Below are positions 1 to 11,200 of a stretch of 64,000 nt of DNA, piece after piece. The position numbers were made by a program, and so were the translations under genes. How positions within the stretch are numbered: the first letter of the stretch is position 1; every line of letters starts with the position of its first letter. The notes under the pieces were generated by a model. It was not told where the DNA came from. It made no database searches and saw only the letters and a list, made by a program, of their open reading frames with translations. Source of the DNA: Shinisaurus crocodilurus (taxonomy: Eukaryota > Chordata > Lepidosauria > Squamata > Shinisauridae); contig CM037876.1 in the NCBI GenBank assembly GCA_021292165.1, positions 107,160,324-107,224,323 of the forward strand, read 5' to 3'.

Positions 1-210
1 GGGAGCTGGGCTGGAACCTTGCACATTGAGCCGCTGCATTTCTTGGAGAAATCTGCTTGGGCCCAAGTGGCTTTCTTAGCTCTGTGCCTTGCTCCACCCA
101 CCTGCTGTGATTGGTCATTGCCCCTTCCTGCCCCGAAGCAGCTTCCCAGTTTCTGTGCAGCTTGCAGAGCCCATTCCTCTTTGCCCCAGACTGTTCTTGC
201 TTTTCCCCTT

Positions 211-363
211 GGCTCAGCTTGTCTGAGCATGGAAAGCTAAGCAGGGTCAAGCCTGGTTATTATTTGGATGGGAGACCCCTCTTCTAGTTTCCTGCATTGA
301 GCAGGGGGTTGGACTCGATAGCCTTATAGGCTCCTTCCAACTCTATGATCTATGAAATCTATG
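211..363 (+). mobile_element. 5S rRNA-derived SINE with CR1-like tail, copy 1
   Basis: The head contains AGCTAAGCAGGGTCAAGCC and TTGGATGGGAGACC, which match the internal promoter boxes A and C of vertebrate 5S rRNA with few changes. The tail reads GGGGGTTGGACTCGATAGCC, then CTTCCAACTCTATGATCTAT, the type of 3' end seen in CR1 LINEs. Confidence 0.85.
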
Positions 364-573
364 ACCCAATTCCTGCTACCTGTACCTCCTCACACTATCA
401 CTCACCCAAGGAGCAAGGCCCAATCCTGGAGTCACCCAGATCCCACCCCCAAGAGATCCTGACACCACAGGAGGTACCAGACCTCTTTAGAATGCAACAG
501 AGAAGTGCCAGGCACGTATAAGCACTGCTTCATTTGAAACACAGACACAGCAGAAATACATGCTTTCCCCAAT

Positions 574-591
574 TTTATTCTTGATTTTATT
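574..591 (-). terminator. Candidate NECAP1 polyadenylation signals
   Basis: Two AATAAA hexamers (read as TTTATT on the plus strand) at 586-591 and 574-579. They are the first clear pair found downstream of the NECAP1 stop; cleavage would fall near 550-565. Confidence 0.5.
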
Positions 592-2721
592 TGCTATTAC
601 TGAACCAGTACATCTTATCCTTTATATACATATACACGAAGCTTTACTTCAGTTTGTGCCAATACATTATATATTATCTTAATACTGGTTTAAAAAAAAA
701 AAACAAGAGGGAGAAGCTCCTGATTAGTCTCTTCAGGATATCTAATTTCTTCATGTCTGGACACAGAATTATTGAAATGACAGGACCCTGCCACTGATAT
801 GGAATATTCAGCCAGATTCCAGAATTCTTGGCCTGGCTGACATGATACCACAAAGAAAAGAGCTTAAAGATGGGAAACAGTTTACAACCAATCAGTAGTG
901 AAATAAAGAAGATGGAGAGATCCATCTAGTTGTAGGAACAGATCAAAGTAAGAAAAAAGTGATGGGAGAAGCAATGAATAACTGGGCATTTAAAGCATGT
1001 ACAGCCTTAGAAAGCAGACACCGGGTCCCGTTTTCCGCAAGTGAGATGTGCATATAACATTACAGAACTTCTAAAAGTATTTCCTTCCCAATTATTAATG
1101 GACCAGGTTCCCCTCTGCTGCTCCATTATTAAATAATCTGTGGAAGGATTAAAGTGTTGTCAAGCACATGAACAAAGGAGAAACACCAGGAGATTATGCA
1201 GATGTGCCTTCATTCAACCACACCCACCTAAGAGCACCAAACCGTGGGGTCACGGAGGACACCGACTGCGTGGACATACACAGGCATCCAGCTGATATTG
1301 GTATCACAAGAAGAGCCCACCATGAAACGTACAGATTTAGTGTTCCAGACCACAATCAAGTGGTCTCGCTGCTAGAAGGTCAAGCAAAGCAGGTCCTTTT
1401 TAGCCATTTCCAAAGGCAAACCTGCACAACAACCTGAGAAGCTCGTAGGAAGAAAGGATAGAGGAACCACAAAATAAAGACCTTTGCACAGAATGTAGGG
1501 GTGAGGAAGAGACAATGCCCAAAAAGACTTCATGATCCACTAATCTTTGCTAGGGAGAAACTATTAGCATATAACAAGTTAAATCACACTGGCCACAAAG
1601 TACAATCCCAAAGTTAACTCCTTCAAACTCTGAAATTCATTTTTGGCAGTCTGCACAGTGGCATTTCTGTTGCTTTGGCCAATTAGGTGACAACTCCTTC
1701 CATTGGCCATAAGCAATCAGTGAAGTGCCTGGACTTCTTTCCACATTAGCTGACATTTCCCAAGTACAGAAGTTACACCAAACTGAGGTCAGAGCTGAGC
1801 TGCCTTGTCTAGATACAGGATTCCTAGAAGAACCAGGACTGCTGCTGCCTGAGGGCACCTTGTAAGGGTGGAGGCAGGAGTATTTTGCACGTTGCTACTA
1901 TTTTTTACACATTTCCAGTTTTGAAAGGTCCCAAAGTATATTCGGTGCTAGGGATGTGGGGGCAGGCGGGGAGGGGGGAAAGAGTGAGGGAGATTTGTAG
2001 ATGCTCACTCGGTAGAAAACAAAGGTGATCTAAGTTAAACTGCACCACAGATAGGTTTATGCACAGACCTCCATCTCCTCTTCCCTACCACAGATATAAA
2101 GGGAGAAAGAACATTTGAGGAAGGGCTGAATTAGTTCCATCATAAAGTTACTATGACAATTCAGCCTGTCCCAGGGAGAGAAGATGGCTCCAGGATAACT
2201 TCTTTAAGAATGGCTTTTGTTTTCCTCCTTGGTTGCTATAGAATAAAAACTAGTGTCAAATACATAGTGAAGATCTACCTGTGCTTGCTAAGATCATAAC
2301 TGCTGTGGGAGATCTTGAGAAGAGAAAGGCAGCTACACCTGGCTAGGAAACCCAAGTCTGCTCAGCCTTCCGCTATTCCACACAGCATCAATCTAGTTTT
2401 CCTCTGCAGTGGCAGCCATGAAGCAGGAGGGTAGATTTACAGAAGCCAGCCAGAGCCTTCTGTCCCCCACTCTTCTCTAAAATCACCCCAGGGCAGCATC
2501 ATGAAGCATTTGTCCACAGCTTTTTGCAGTTCTGCTGCATGAGAGGGGGGGGAAAAAAACTATGTGTGTCAATGCAAACGGAAACATGAACAAAAACAGG
2601 AGGATCGTCCAGAAATCGTGTTCTGACTGAAGAGCTAAGGACATCAGCTCACTCCCATCCCACTTGGGGCCCGAACAGACTTGGTCATTGGTCCATTCCT
2701 ACTTCAGCAACTCAAAATTCT
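574..2721 (-). other. NECAP1: Probable NECAP1 3' untranslated region
   Basis: No coding exon or splice signal of NECAP1 is seen beyond the stop at 2722. On the minus strand two canonical AATAAA signals occur at 586-591 and 574-579, which would give a 3' UTR of about 2.1 kb. No interspersed repeat was recognised in 600-2700, as expected of a conserved UTR. The extent is inferred from signals only. Confidence 0.55.
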
Positions 2722-2770
2722 TCAGAACTGGACCCAATTGGGCGGCTGGGGAGATTGGCTGGGAACTGTG
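2722..2770 (-). CDS. NECAP1: NECAP1 coding exon 8 (C-terminus, WVQF)
   Basis: Encodes [15 protein letters not shown] and stop TGA at 2724-2722, after acceptor CACCCCAG. The terminal WVQF is the conserved high-affinity AP-2 ear ligand of NECAP proteins. Confidence 0.95.
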
Positions 2771-5700
2771 CTGGGGTGAAGAAAAGGCAGAGAAACGTTA
2801 GTGAGCAGAGTAGCAGTCTTTGGCACTGGCTCGTGGTCCTGTCATGGGCCTGGACACTCTGGGACCTGCACTTCCTAGCATGCACTGCTCCCCCCATCTC
2901 TTTATCAAGATCTTCACATTGGAATCCTAGTAGTGAAAGAGGCAAGAACGTCAGCAGGGAGAAAGAAGGCCTTCGGCTGAGCGAGCCTGCTCTAAGGCTA
3001 TGGGAATCGTTTACCAGAGGGGGCAGTTGCATCTGAGGAACTTGCATCTGGTTGCTTGAGGAAGGGGAAAAAGCCCATTCATTTGGAGGAGGGAGGTTGG
3101 TTAATTGGCTAATCTGATGGTCTCTTAATCTAGGAAGTTGCGTTCCTGTTTTATGATTTATTAAGAGTTTTCAATGTTGTACGTGGCCATTTTTTAAAAT
3201 CTGGCCTGCTTGTTAGTTACCTTGTGACCCACCCCTGGCATTTGCCCTCCTCACAATCCTCCTAGGCCAGTGTTTCTCAACCTTGGGTCCCCAGATGTTT
3301 TTGGGCTACAACTCCCAGCATGCCCCAGCCAGCTGTCTGGGGCATGCTGGGAGTTGTAGGCCAAAAACATCTGGGGACCCAAGGTTGAGAAACACTGTCC
3401 TAGGCTAACAGCCTCCCCGTCCTTTTCACAGCTACTTACCTGGATGCAGTGTTGAAGTCTCCCCAGAGGTCTGTGGTGGCTGGAACCACAGCAGGTGCAG
3501 ATACCTTTGAAATGGCAGGTGCCAAGTCAAGGTCTAGCAGAATATCTGATGGTCAAGAGAGGCAAACATTTATGTATCATACTTCTGTATTAGAGCAACT
3601 GACACAGAATTTCTATTGCGGGCACTAAGTAGGCTCCACACCTACTTAGTCTCAACGCGGCTGCAGCGTAAGATTCCCAACTCCATTCCTGCTGCAAGAA
3701 GAGGGGATCTGATCCGCACAGTGTAAGCCAGGGGCCGGCAACACGCAAGCCATGTGTACACCCCGCCCTTGCTCGTTTTTGCCGTACCCACGCCTCTGAA
3801 TCTGCAGCTTAAATTCAGTGGTGCGGAAGCAAAGAAAACTACAATTGTGCTTTAAAACAAGGAGCACACTCCCTAGGCACCTAGTTTTCAAACGCAATGT
3901 GGTTTTTCTTTTTTCAGCAGTATGGCAGGGAGTGGGTGGGTGGCCCCCAGTAGAGTCCAGAGGGGCTGTGTGGCCCCCTGACCCTTGGAAGTTGCACACC
4001 CCTGGTGTAGATGGAGGGGGAATTTTCAGGAGAGAAGCAGCAGGAGGGAGGGGTGTTAATCCATTCTTCTCTTGCCTTCCATTTTTCCTCTGCACCTCTC
4101 CAAGCCACTTTTCTATGAAAAACTGGGCAGAAGAAGAATTTATCTCCCCTCACCCACCCCACCCTTCAAATACAGGGTTTGGACCATCATGTTTGTTGCC
4201 AAATATATAGCATTGCCATTAGAGGGGCACCACGTTGTCATGCCTGTCAATACTATAAATTCAATTATTCCCCCAATTTCCAGTAGCAGTATCGGAACCC
4301 ATTCGTGCATGCCCCTTTTAGTTCACCTTCCCATGCTGATGATTTGAGAGATCATGTCCAGGTGAAGCGGGCCTCCTCCTGCTAGCAGCCAGGCAAGGCC
4401 TTGCCTCTCATTTCTTGTTGCACCAAAGAGTCTTGCCCTTCTCCAGGTCCCTGTGCAGCTTTTGAGAGAGACTAGAGACCCAGGCTAAAGGCTAAACCAA
4501 ACCACTTGGCTCCCAACAGCAGATGAGGATGTACAGAGCAAGATAGTGAGAGAAACTATAACTGGGAGCCATAGTTCAGTGACAGAGTGCAAGTTTTGCA
4601 TGGGAAAGGTCCCAGGTTCACACCCCAGCATTTCCAGGTAGGGTTGGGAAAGACTCCTGCCTGAAACTCTTGAGAGCTGCTGCCAGTCAGTGTCGACAAT
4701 ATTGGGCTAGTTCAGGGCTCTCCAACCTTGGGTCCCCAGGTGTTGCTGGACTACAGCTCCCAGAATCCCTTGCCCTTAGCCATGCTGGCTGGGTACGCTG
4801 GGAGCTGTAGGCCAGCAACATCTGGGGATCCAAGGTTGGAGAGCCCTGTGCTAGATGGACCAGTGGTCTGACTCAGTATAAGGTAGCTTCCGATGTCCCT
4901 ACGGCTAGCTTCAGAGGAGAGACATCCCAAGCGGAAATCGAAGAACAGGAACTAAGAAGAGTTAAGTGAAATTTCCATAAGGCAGCTGGAATTTATAGAA
5001 ACAAATCCTACAAGCCACCCAAGTTACACATTACAAAACTTTGTAAAAAGTGTATAAACCACACTCTTGAGTAGCATACATCCAGTTCCCAAGTAGTCTT
5101 TCATTCAACAGTTTTACTTCAGCAGCAGAACTGTGCCAAATGCCACTGTGCATCCCATGAATAGCGAGAAACATCTTTCTCCCCCATTAGTTGTAGCAGA
5201 TATGACTTAAAAGGGAACTTTAGTAGATATGAGCGAACATACCTGACTTCACATTGTTTGGAGTAGCCCTTCGTGTGACACAGCAAAGCCCTCGAGCAAA
5301 GCTACACAGTGATCAGAGTTGGATGCATTGTGCCCACCCCACCTGAGTGAAGGCACACCTGCTGGGAGAACCAGCCTTGTTCTTTGTCAAGGTGCATCCA
5401 TAGAGCCCTCTGAGGAAGGGTTCTATCCACTTTATTACCCTGAGGGGGGCAGCCCCACAGCAGGGGCAAGGAGCAGATGTAGAACTCTGTCCCTTGGCCT
5501 CCTAATTGCCCCTGGCTTCAAACCATATATACTGCAAGGCTATGTGCTGGTTAGGGAAGTTTGGTCCTTAGTGGCTGAAGATGCTACTGTTGGCTTCAAA
5601 CACATGGACACGTTAACATTAATTAAAATTAATGTGTTTCAAAAACAAAATAACACTGAGGTGCACACTTTTATGGTCTCTTTAGTATGCATACCAAGTT

Positions 5701-8233
5701 TCAGATTCATAGATCATAGAGCTGGAAGGGGCCTACAAGGCCTACCAGGCCATCGAGTCCAACCACCTGCTCAATGCAGGAAACTAGAGGAGGGGTCTCC
5801 CATCCAACCAAGTAATAACCAGGCCTGACCCTGCTTAGCTTTCCACGCTCAGACAAGCTGAGCCAGCGTGAGCCACAGGCACATAGGCTTGGGCTTTGGC
5901 ACTGACAGACACACATCCTCTTTTATTACAAGACAGAACAGAAGAGGGGCGACTGCTCTCCACTCCAGAGATCCAAATCTTTAGACCTGCTTCACATATT
6001 ACATGGCAGCAATCTGCCGCCACCTGTACACACAGCAGGGAGATACAGCCAATCCCGGCTTCCTGGAGTGCGTACTTCTTTGATACAGGCAGATGGAAAC
6101 CTACGTTCGCTACATGTGTCACTACAGGTTTACTACAGAAAATGCATAATGTGCGAGGCTTCTTCAGTCTCTACAACAATAAGTGTCAGTGAGACAAATT
6201 GATGAGCAGTTTGTTTTCCCTCTCGCTTCCCTTAAGAGGAGGGTGTCTGGACACTAGCACCTAAAGCGGTTTCTTAGTACACAGAATAAGCACACACACT
6301 GACCCCATATATCATGCCCTTGGAATCCCATTGCTCACCGACTAGCCTGGGGTATAGAGCGGGCCGTTCATAGGCTGTGACGCTCTTAAGTCAGTGGTCA
6401 CGTAGTTCTTGTTGTACCCCAGTGCCCAACAACAAGGACCTTGGCACTTTCTGGGGTGTTCAAAGTGCTTTTCATGCATTCTCTCACTGCGTTCTGTACA
6501 GCAAGGCTGGGAAGGTATGCAAATATTTCCCTCATATTACAGAGGGGAGCCAAGGCCAAGAGGCAGAGACTTGCCTACGGCTACCTAGTAAGAGCATGAC
6601 GGAAATTAAGATTCAAACCGGGGCATTTCTGATTTATTGCTCAGTGTCTTTGCCAGCCCCTGCTCTTTGTATATTCAAAAACAAAGGGATTGTTCCAGAT
6701 TATCTTTTTGGCACACGTGTCGCAGTTACCTGCGTTGCCCACATTGCTGGATTTCAGCACCGGTGGTGGGGTAACATGATTAGAAATGGCAGTCGAGGAC
6801 GGAGGGGGGACAGGAGGGGAGGCAATTTTGCCCCCGGGCGGTGGCGGGAGGAGGCTTAATCCCCCTGATCCAGCTGGACGTGGCTTGGCTGGCCCGCTTT
6901 TCTTTGTTGGCATGTTCTGAAAAGAGAAATACACAGTATCAAGGGGAATATCTCAATGTAACAGAAGCTCACCAAAGGAAACAAGCAAGCAGGCCAGGAA
7001 ACAAGCAAGACCCATGAGATTCTCACCCCAATGTTCAATTTAATGGTCTGTCCTTCCTTAAACCCTAGGTCAAGCTTGGGACGGCTGTCTATTTCCTGGG
7101 ACTCCTTGGAGATTTCTGTCTCTTGTTTCACCCACCTATATTGTGGAGTGAAGGAACAGAGAGAAGCAAGTAAAAAACACACAGGAAGCAGAAAGACTGA
7201 TTGCAGCGACAAGGAAGGTGCAAAGAAATACCCAAACAGGGATTCTATAGCAAGTACACTGGCTTCCTTCCATATGAGTATCCCACCCACCCCAAGGTAT
7301 TGTTTAGAGGCAAGTACATGATTCTTTTATTATTATTATTATTATATTTATACCCCGCCTTTTTTCCTGCAAGGAACCCAAGGCGGTTTACATAACCCTC
7401 CTCCTCCTCCTCCTCCTCTCCATTTTATCCTCACAACAACCCTGTGAGGTAGGTTAGGCTGAGAGTCAGTGACTGGCCCAAAGTCACCCAGTGAGTTTCA
7501 TGGCCGAGCAGGGACTAGAACCCGGATCTCCCGAGTCCCAGTCCAACACTCTAACCACTACGCCACATTGGCTCTCTGTGTCATGCCCTTCCTTCAAAGA
7601 GCTGAGTGGTGGCTGACTCAGGGTTGCCTTGTTTTGTCCTCACAATCCTGTGAGGTGGGTGAAGCTGAGAATCAGCCCAAGACTATCCAGTGAGCTTCCT
7701 AATAATACAGGTATTTAAACCCAGATCGCCCTGGTCCAAGTCCAGCACACTAATGTCCTCCAGCTGTTTTGGACCTGAACTCCCATAAGCCCCAACCAGC
7801 ATGGCTAACGGTCAGGAATGCTGGTAGTCCAAAACACCTGGACGACGCCAGGTTGGGGAAGGCTGTTCTCACCCATGGATGGGGAACCAGCAGCCTCCCC
7901 TCCTCAGCCACTCCTTTGAAAAAAGGCACCAGTGGAAGCTTTTTAAAAGCCTAATTGCCTCATTGGGGGGGGGTATTTACAGGGGCAGTGACACAGCTGG
8001 GCTGGGGAGGGAAGGGTTAATCCTCGCCACATGCAGCAGCTCCCTGCCCAAAACCCCCTCTACCCAAGCATGGCAATTAGTCTTACAAGCATTACTGCTG
8101 CACCTGGGGGTGAGGTGAGGAAGGCAAGGGAAGGAAGAGGAAAACAGGGGGAAAGAGAGGGAATGCTGTGCGAATGTGTGTGTGCATCTGCAAATGGATG
8201 GGTGGCTAAGAGAGAAGGGTGGCTCTGGCCCTC

Positions 8234-8277
<44 letters not shown>

Positions 8278-11200
8278 GCTCTTCACCCCTGCTCTAACTC
8301 TTGTGGGTAATGAATGGGAAGCCAGATACCGGTGGCCGAAGAAGCCAAAGGAAGCAGTAGGTAGGGCCAGAGGAAGAAGTGGGTGGGTCACCCCTTTTCT
8401 CTTTCTGTCACCCGTTTTTCTCTCCCCCCCCCCTTCCTCCTCATGCAGCAGGCCAGCAGAAAAGGGGGAGGTCACTTTTGCCAGAGGTCTGAACCGCGTG
8501 CATGCAGGGGGCTTCTGAAATTAGGCCGAGGGCCACAGGCTGCCCTCTCCTATGTTATTCATGTTCTCAGTCTAAACTAAATATGCCAACGCATGGGCCA
8601 GCTGAGCTGGCAGCCTCAACAGTGCTTTCATCATCGCAGAATGGCCATTTCAATCAACATGTGCAAGTGTGAGGAGGCAGAGCAACCTTCTGCAGCAGAG
8701 TGCCCGACCTCTGCATCTTGGGGCGGTCGCCTCCCTCACCAACTGGGTCAGGCACAGCATTTGCAGCACCCCTTTTACTGCGGGCCCGCCTCTATTTTTA
8801 ACTAATTAGAGCGCGAATCACCTTTCTAGCAAGTACTTAAAGTGATGTATGCTACTTTAAAACCACACATTAAAACTATTTTTTTAAAGTGTTTTAAGAT
8901 TTAGAAAATCACCCATGACCCTACTTTAAAAAGGTTCCCAAAAAAACAAAGTTAAAAACCAAAGAAATTAAAGGTGGACAATAGGCTTGCCTGGGAAGGG
9001 TGTTCCATAATTGGGTTGCCAGAAGGACCTTAGATGAGAGAACAAGATCACACTTCCTAAAGATCACAGGGGCTGGGATCACAAGGTTCGTATGAGACAA
9101 GATGCTCCAGAAGACACACAAGGCCCAAATCATTTAAGACTTTATAGATACAAACAATGCCCTTGAATTGGGCCCAGAAGCACTCTGAAAGCCATTAAAG
9201 ACAAGGAATAATTTTGTGTAATATGTTCCTGGAGAGCCACTTCTTAGGAAACAGGCAGCCGAAATGTGCACTACTGAAGGTTTCAAACCGTCTTAAAGGA
9301 CAGCTCCAAACAGAGCACATTACAGAAGTAACCAGAAGACAGAGCAGGAAGACATCATGATTTCTTCCGTTTGTACTGAAGGGCTTTGATGTATCTCATC
9401 AGCTCCTACCTCTCTATGTCAGGGCTGCAGGCAGAGCTTGGCCAGCTGAAGGTGTCTCCCTTTAGGACCAACAGCGGAGAAGTTTGAATGAGAGTGGCAC
9501 CCAGAGCATGCTTTGAACCTGGGACTTTCTGCATGCAAGCCCTGAAATGTCCACTTAAAAAAGATCTTCGTAGCAGGGCTGGGAAAGAGTCCTTGGAGAG
9601 GACTTCAAGACAATATGGGGATAGATCTGGATTTTATTTATTTATTTATTTATTTATTACATTTATACCCCACCTTTTTTCCTACAAGGAACTCAAGGCG
9701 GCTTACATAATCGTGAGGATAAAATGGAGAGGAGGACGACAACAACCCTGTGAGGTAGGTTAGGCTGAGAGGCAGTGACTGGCCCAAAGTCACCCAGTGA
9801 GTTTCATGGCCGAGCAGGGACTAGAACCCGGATCTCCCGAGTCCCAGTCCAACACTCTAACCACTACGCCACACTGGCTCACTGGATGGGGGCCGTCTTT
9901 CAACCTGAGGGCCGAATTCAATTTTGGAGAACTCTTGGTGCCTACATTATTTTATCTTTTTAAAATAAATGTTATTTAATTATTATAACCTACATACAAA
10001 ACTATAAAACACAAACATACAACTAAAATAAATCATAAGGTGCACCCCCCACCCGCCTAGGGACCAACTAATATACTTCCATCCCCTTAATCAATTGAAT
10101 TCCACATTCAAAAAATATAACATATCCTGACAAGGCATACTCCCCTTCCCCTTTATTAATACATAGTCTAATAATTGATTCCATATATCCATAAGATTAT
10201 TCTTCTTTAACTGTCCCTTTTTGCATTTGATACTACAAGTTAGTTTATCATTTAGGACTATATCCCAAACTTCCTTATACCAATCAGTTATTAGGAAAAC
10301 ATGTTGTACTTTCCATTTCCTCGCTATCATTAACCTAGCCGCAGTTAACAAGTTCACAATTAATTCCTTTGTATTTTGGGCACAAGTGACTTCATCGGTT
10401 ATTGATAACAAAGCACGTTTAGGACAGACCTCTAGATTAATACCAATAATTTCCGATATTTCTGTAAAAACCTCTCACCAAAATTCCAGAACATTTTTAC
10501 AGCTCCACCACATATAAGCATATGTACCTATTTCCTGACATCCTCTCCAGCAAAGTGCAGAGCAACTGTTATCTATTCTATTTAATCTTACTGGAGTTAG
10601 GTACCATCTCCATATTATTTTATAGAAATTCTCCTTTATCCTAGTTGACATAACTTACACAATCCGTCTATCTCATATATTGTTCCAGCCCACCTTCGAG
10701 ATCACCTCTTCAAATTCATTATCTCATACTGTCTTTAGATGGTCATCTTGTTCTGCTTTTTGAATCAATCTGTATAAATCCCTTGTGATACCTCTTGTAG
10801 ACGCGTTCCCCTCTAAACCATCTCTAGACATAACAATATTTTCAAAATTAGTTAAATCTCTCTCATCCTTGGTTGGGGGGGGGGGCTACATTCTGATGGC
10901 AAAAGGGGTAGTGCCAAAATACGAAAAATACCAGCATCGTGTAGTTTAAAGCTCTTACTGCCAGTGAATAAGCCTCAGGAGAGGCATTTCACCTTTTAAG
11001 ATGGGGGAAAGCTGCACAAAAGCCAGGAAACCAACAAAACCATCAGTGGTTGGGGAACCATCAGTGGTGGGGCCAGGAGAAAGGGAACCCCAGAAGGCCA
11101 GGAGATGCCAGGAGGGCCAAATTGGCCACTGACGTCAAGGGTCCCCAACCTGGGGTAGATGGACCAATGTTCTGACTCATACGTTCAGTGAGAGAGAAGT

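Noticed and set aside
211..280. A functional 5S rRNA gene
   Set aside because: Only part of 5S is present, with substitutions and a CR1-like tail; four similar dispersed copies show it is a SINE.
4562..4640. A functional tRNA-Ala gene
   Set aside because: Boxes are recognisable but acceptor-stem pairing fails and a SINE body follows directly.
7469..7693. Open frame starting [19 protein letters not shown], also seen at 9775
   Set aside because: Identical product from two Sauria SINE copies in the same orientation; it is the shadow of the repeat, not a gene.
8206..8518. Cys-Val or His-Thr repeat frames
   Set aside because: Translation of a (GT)n microsatellite.
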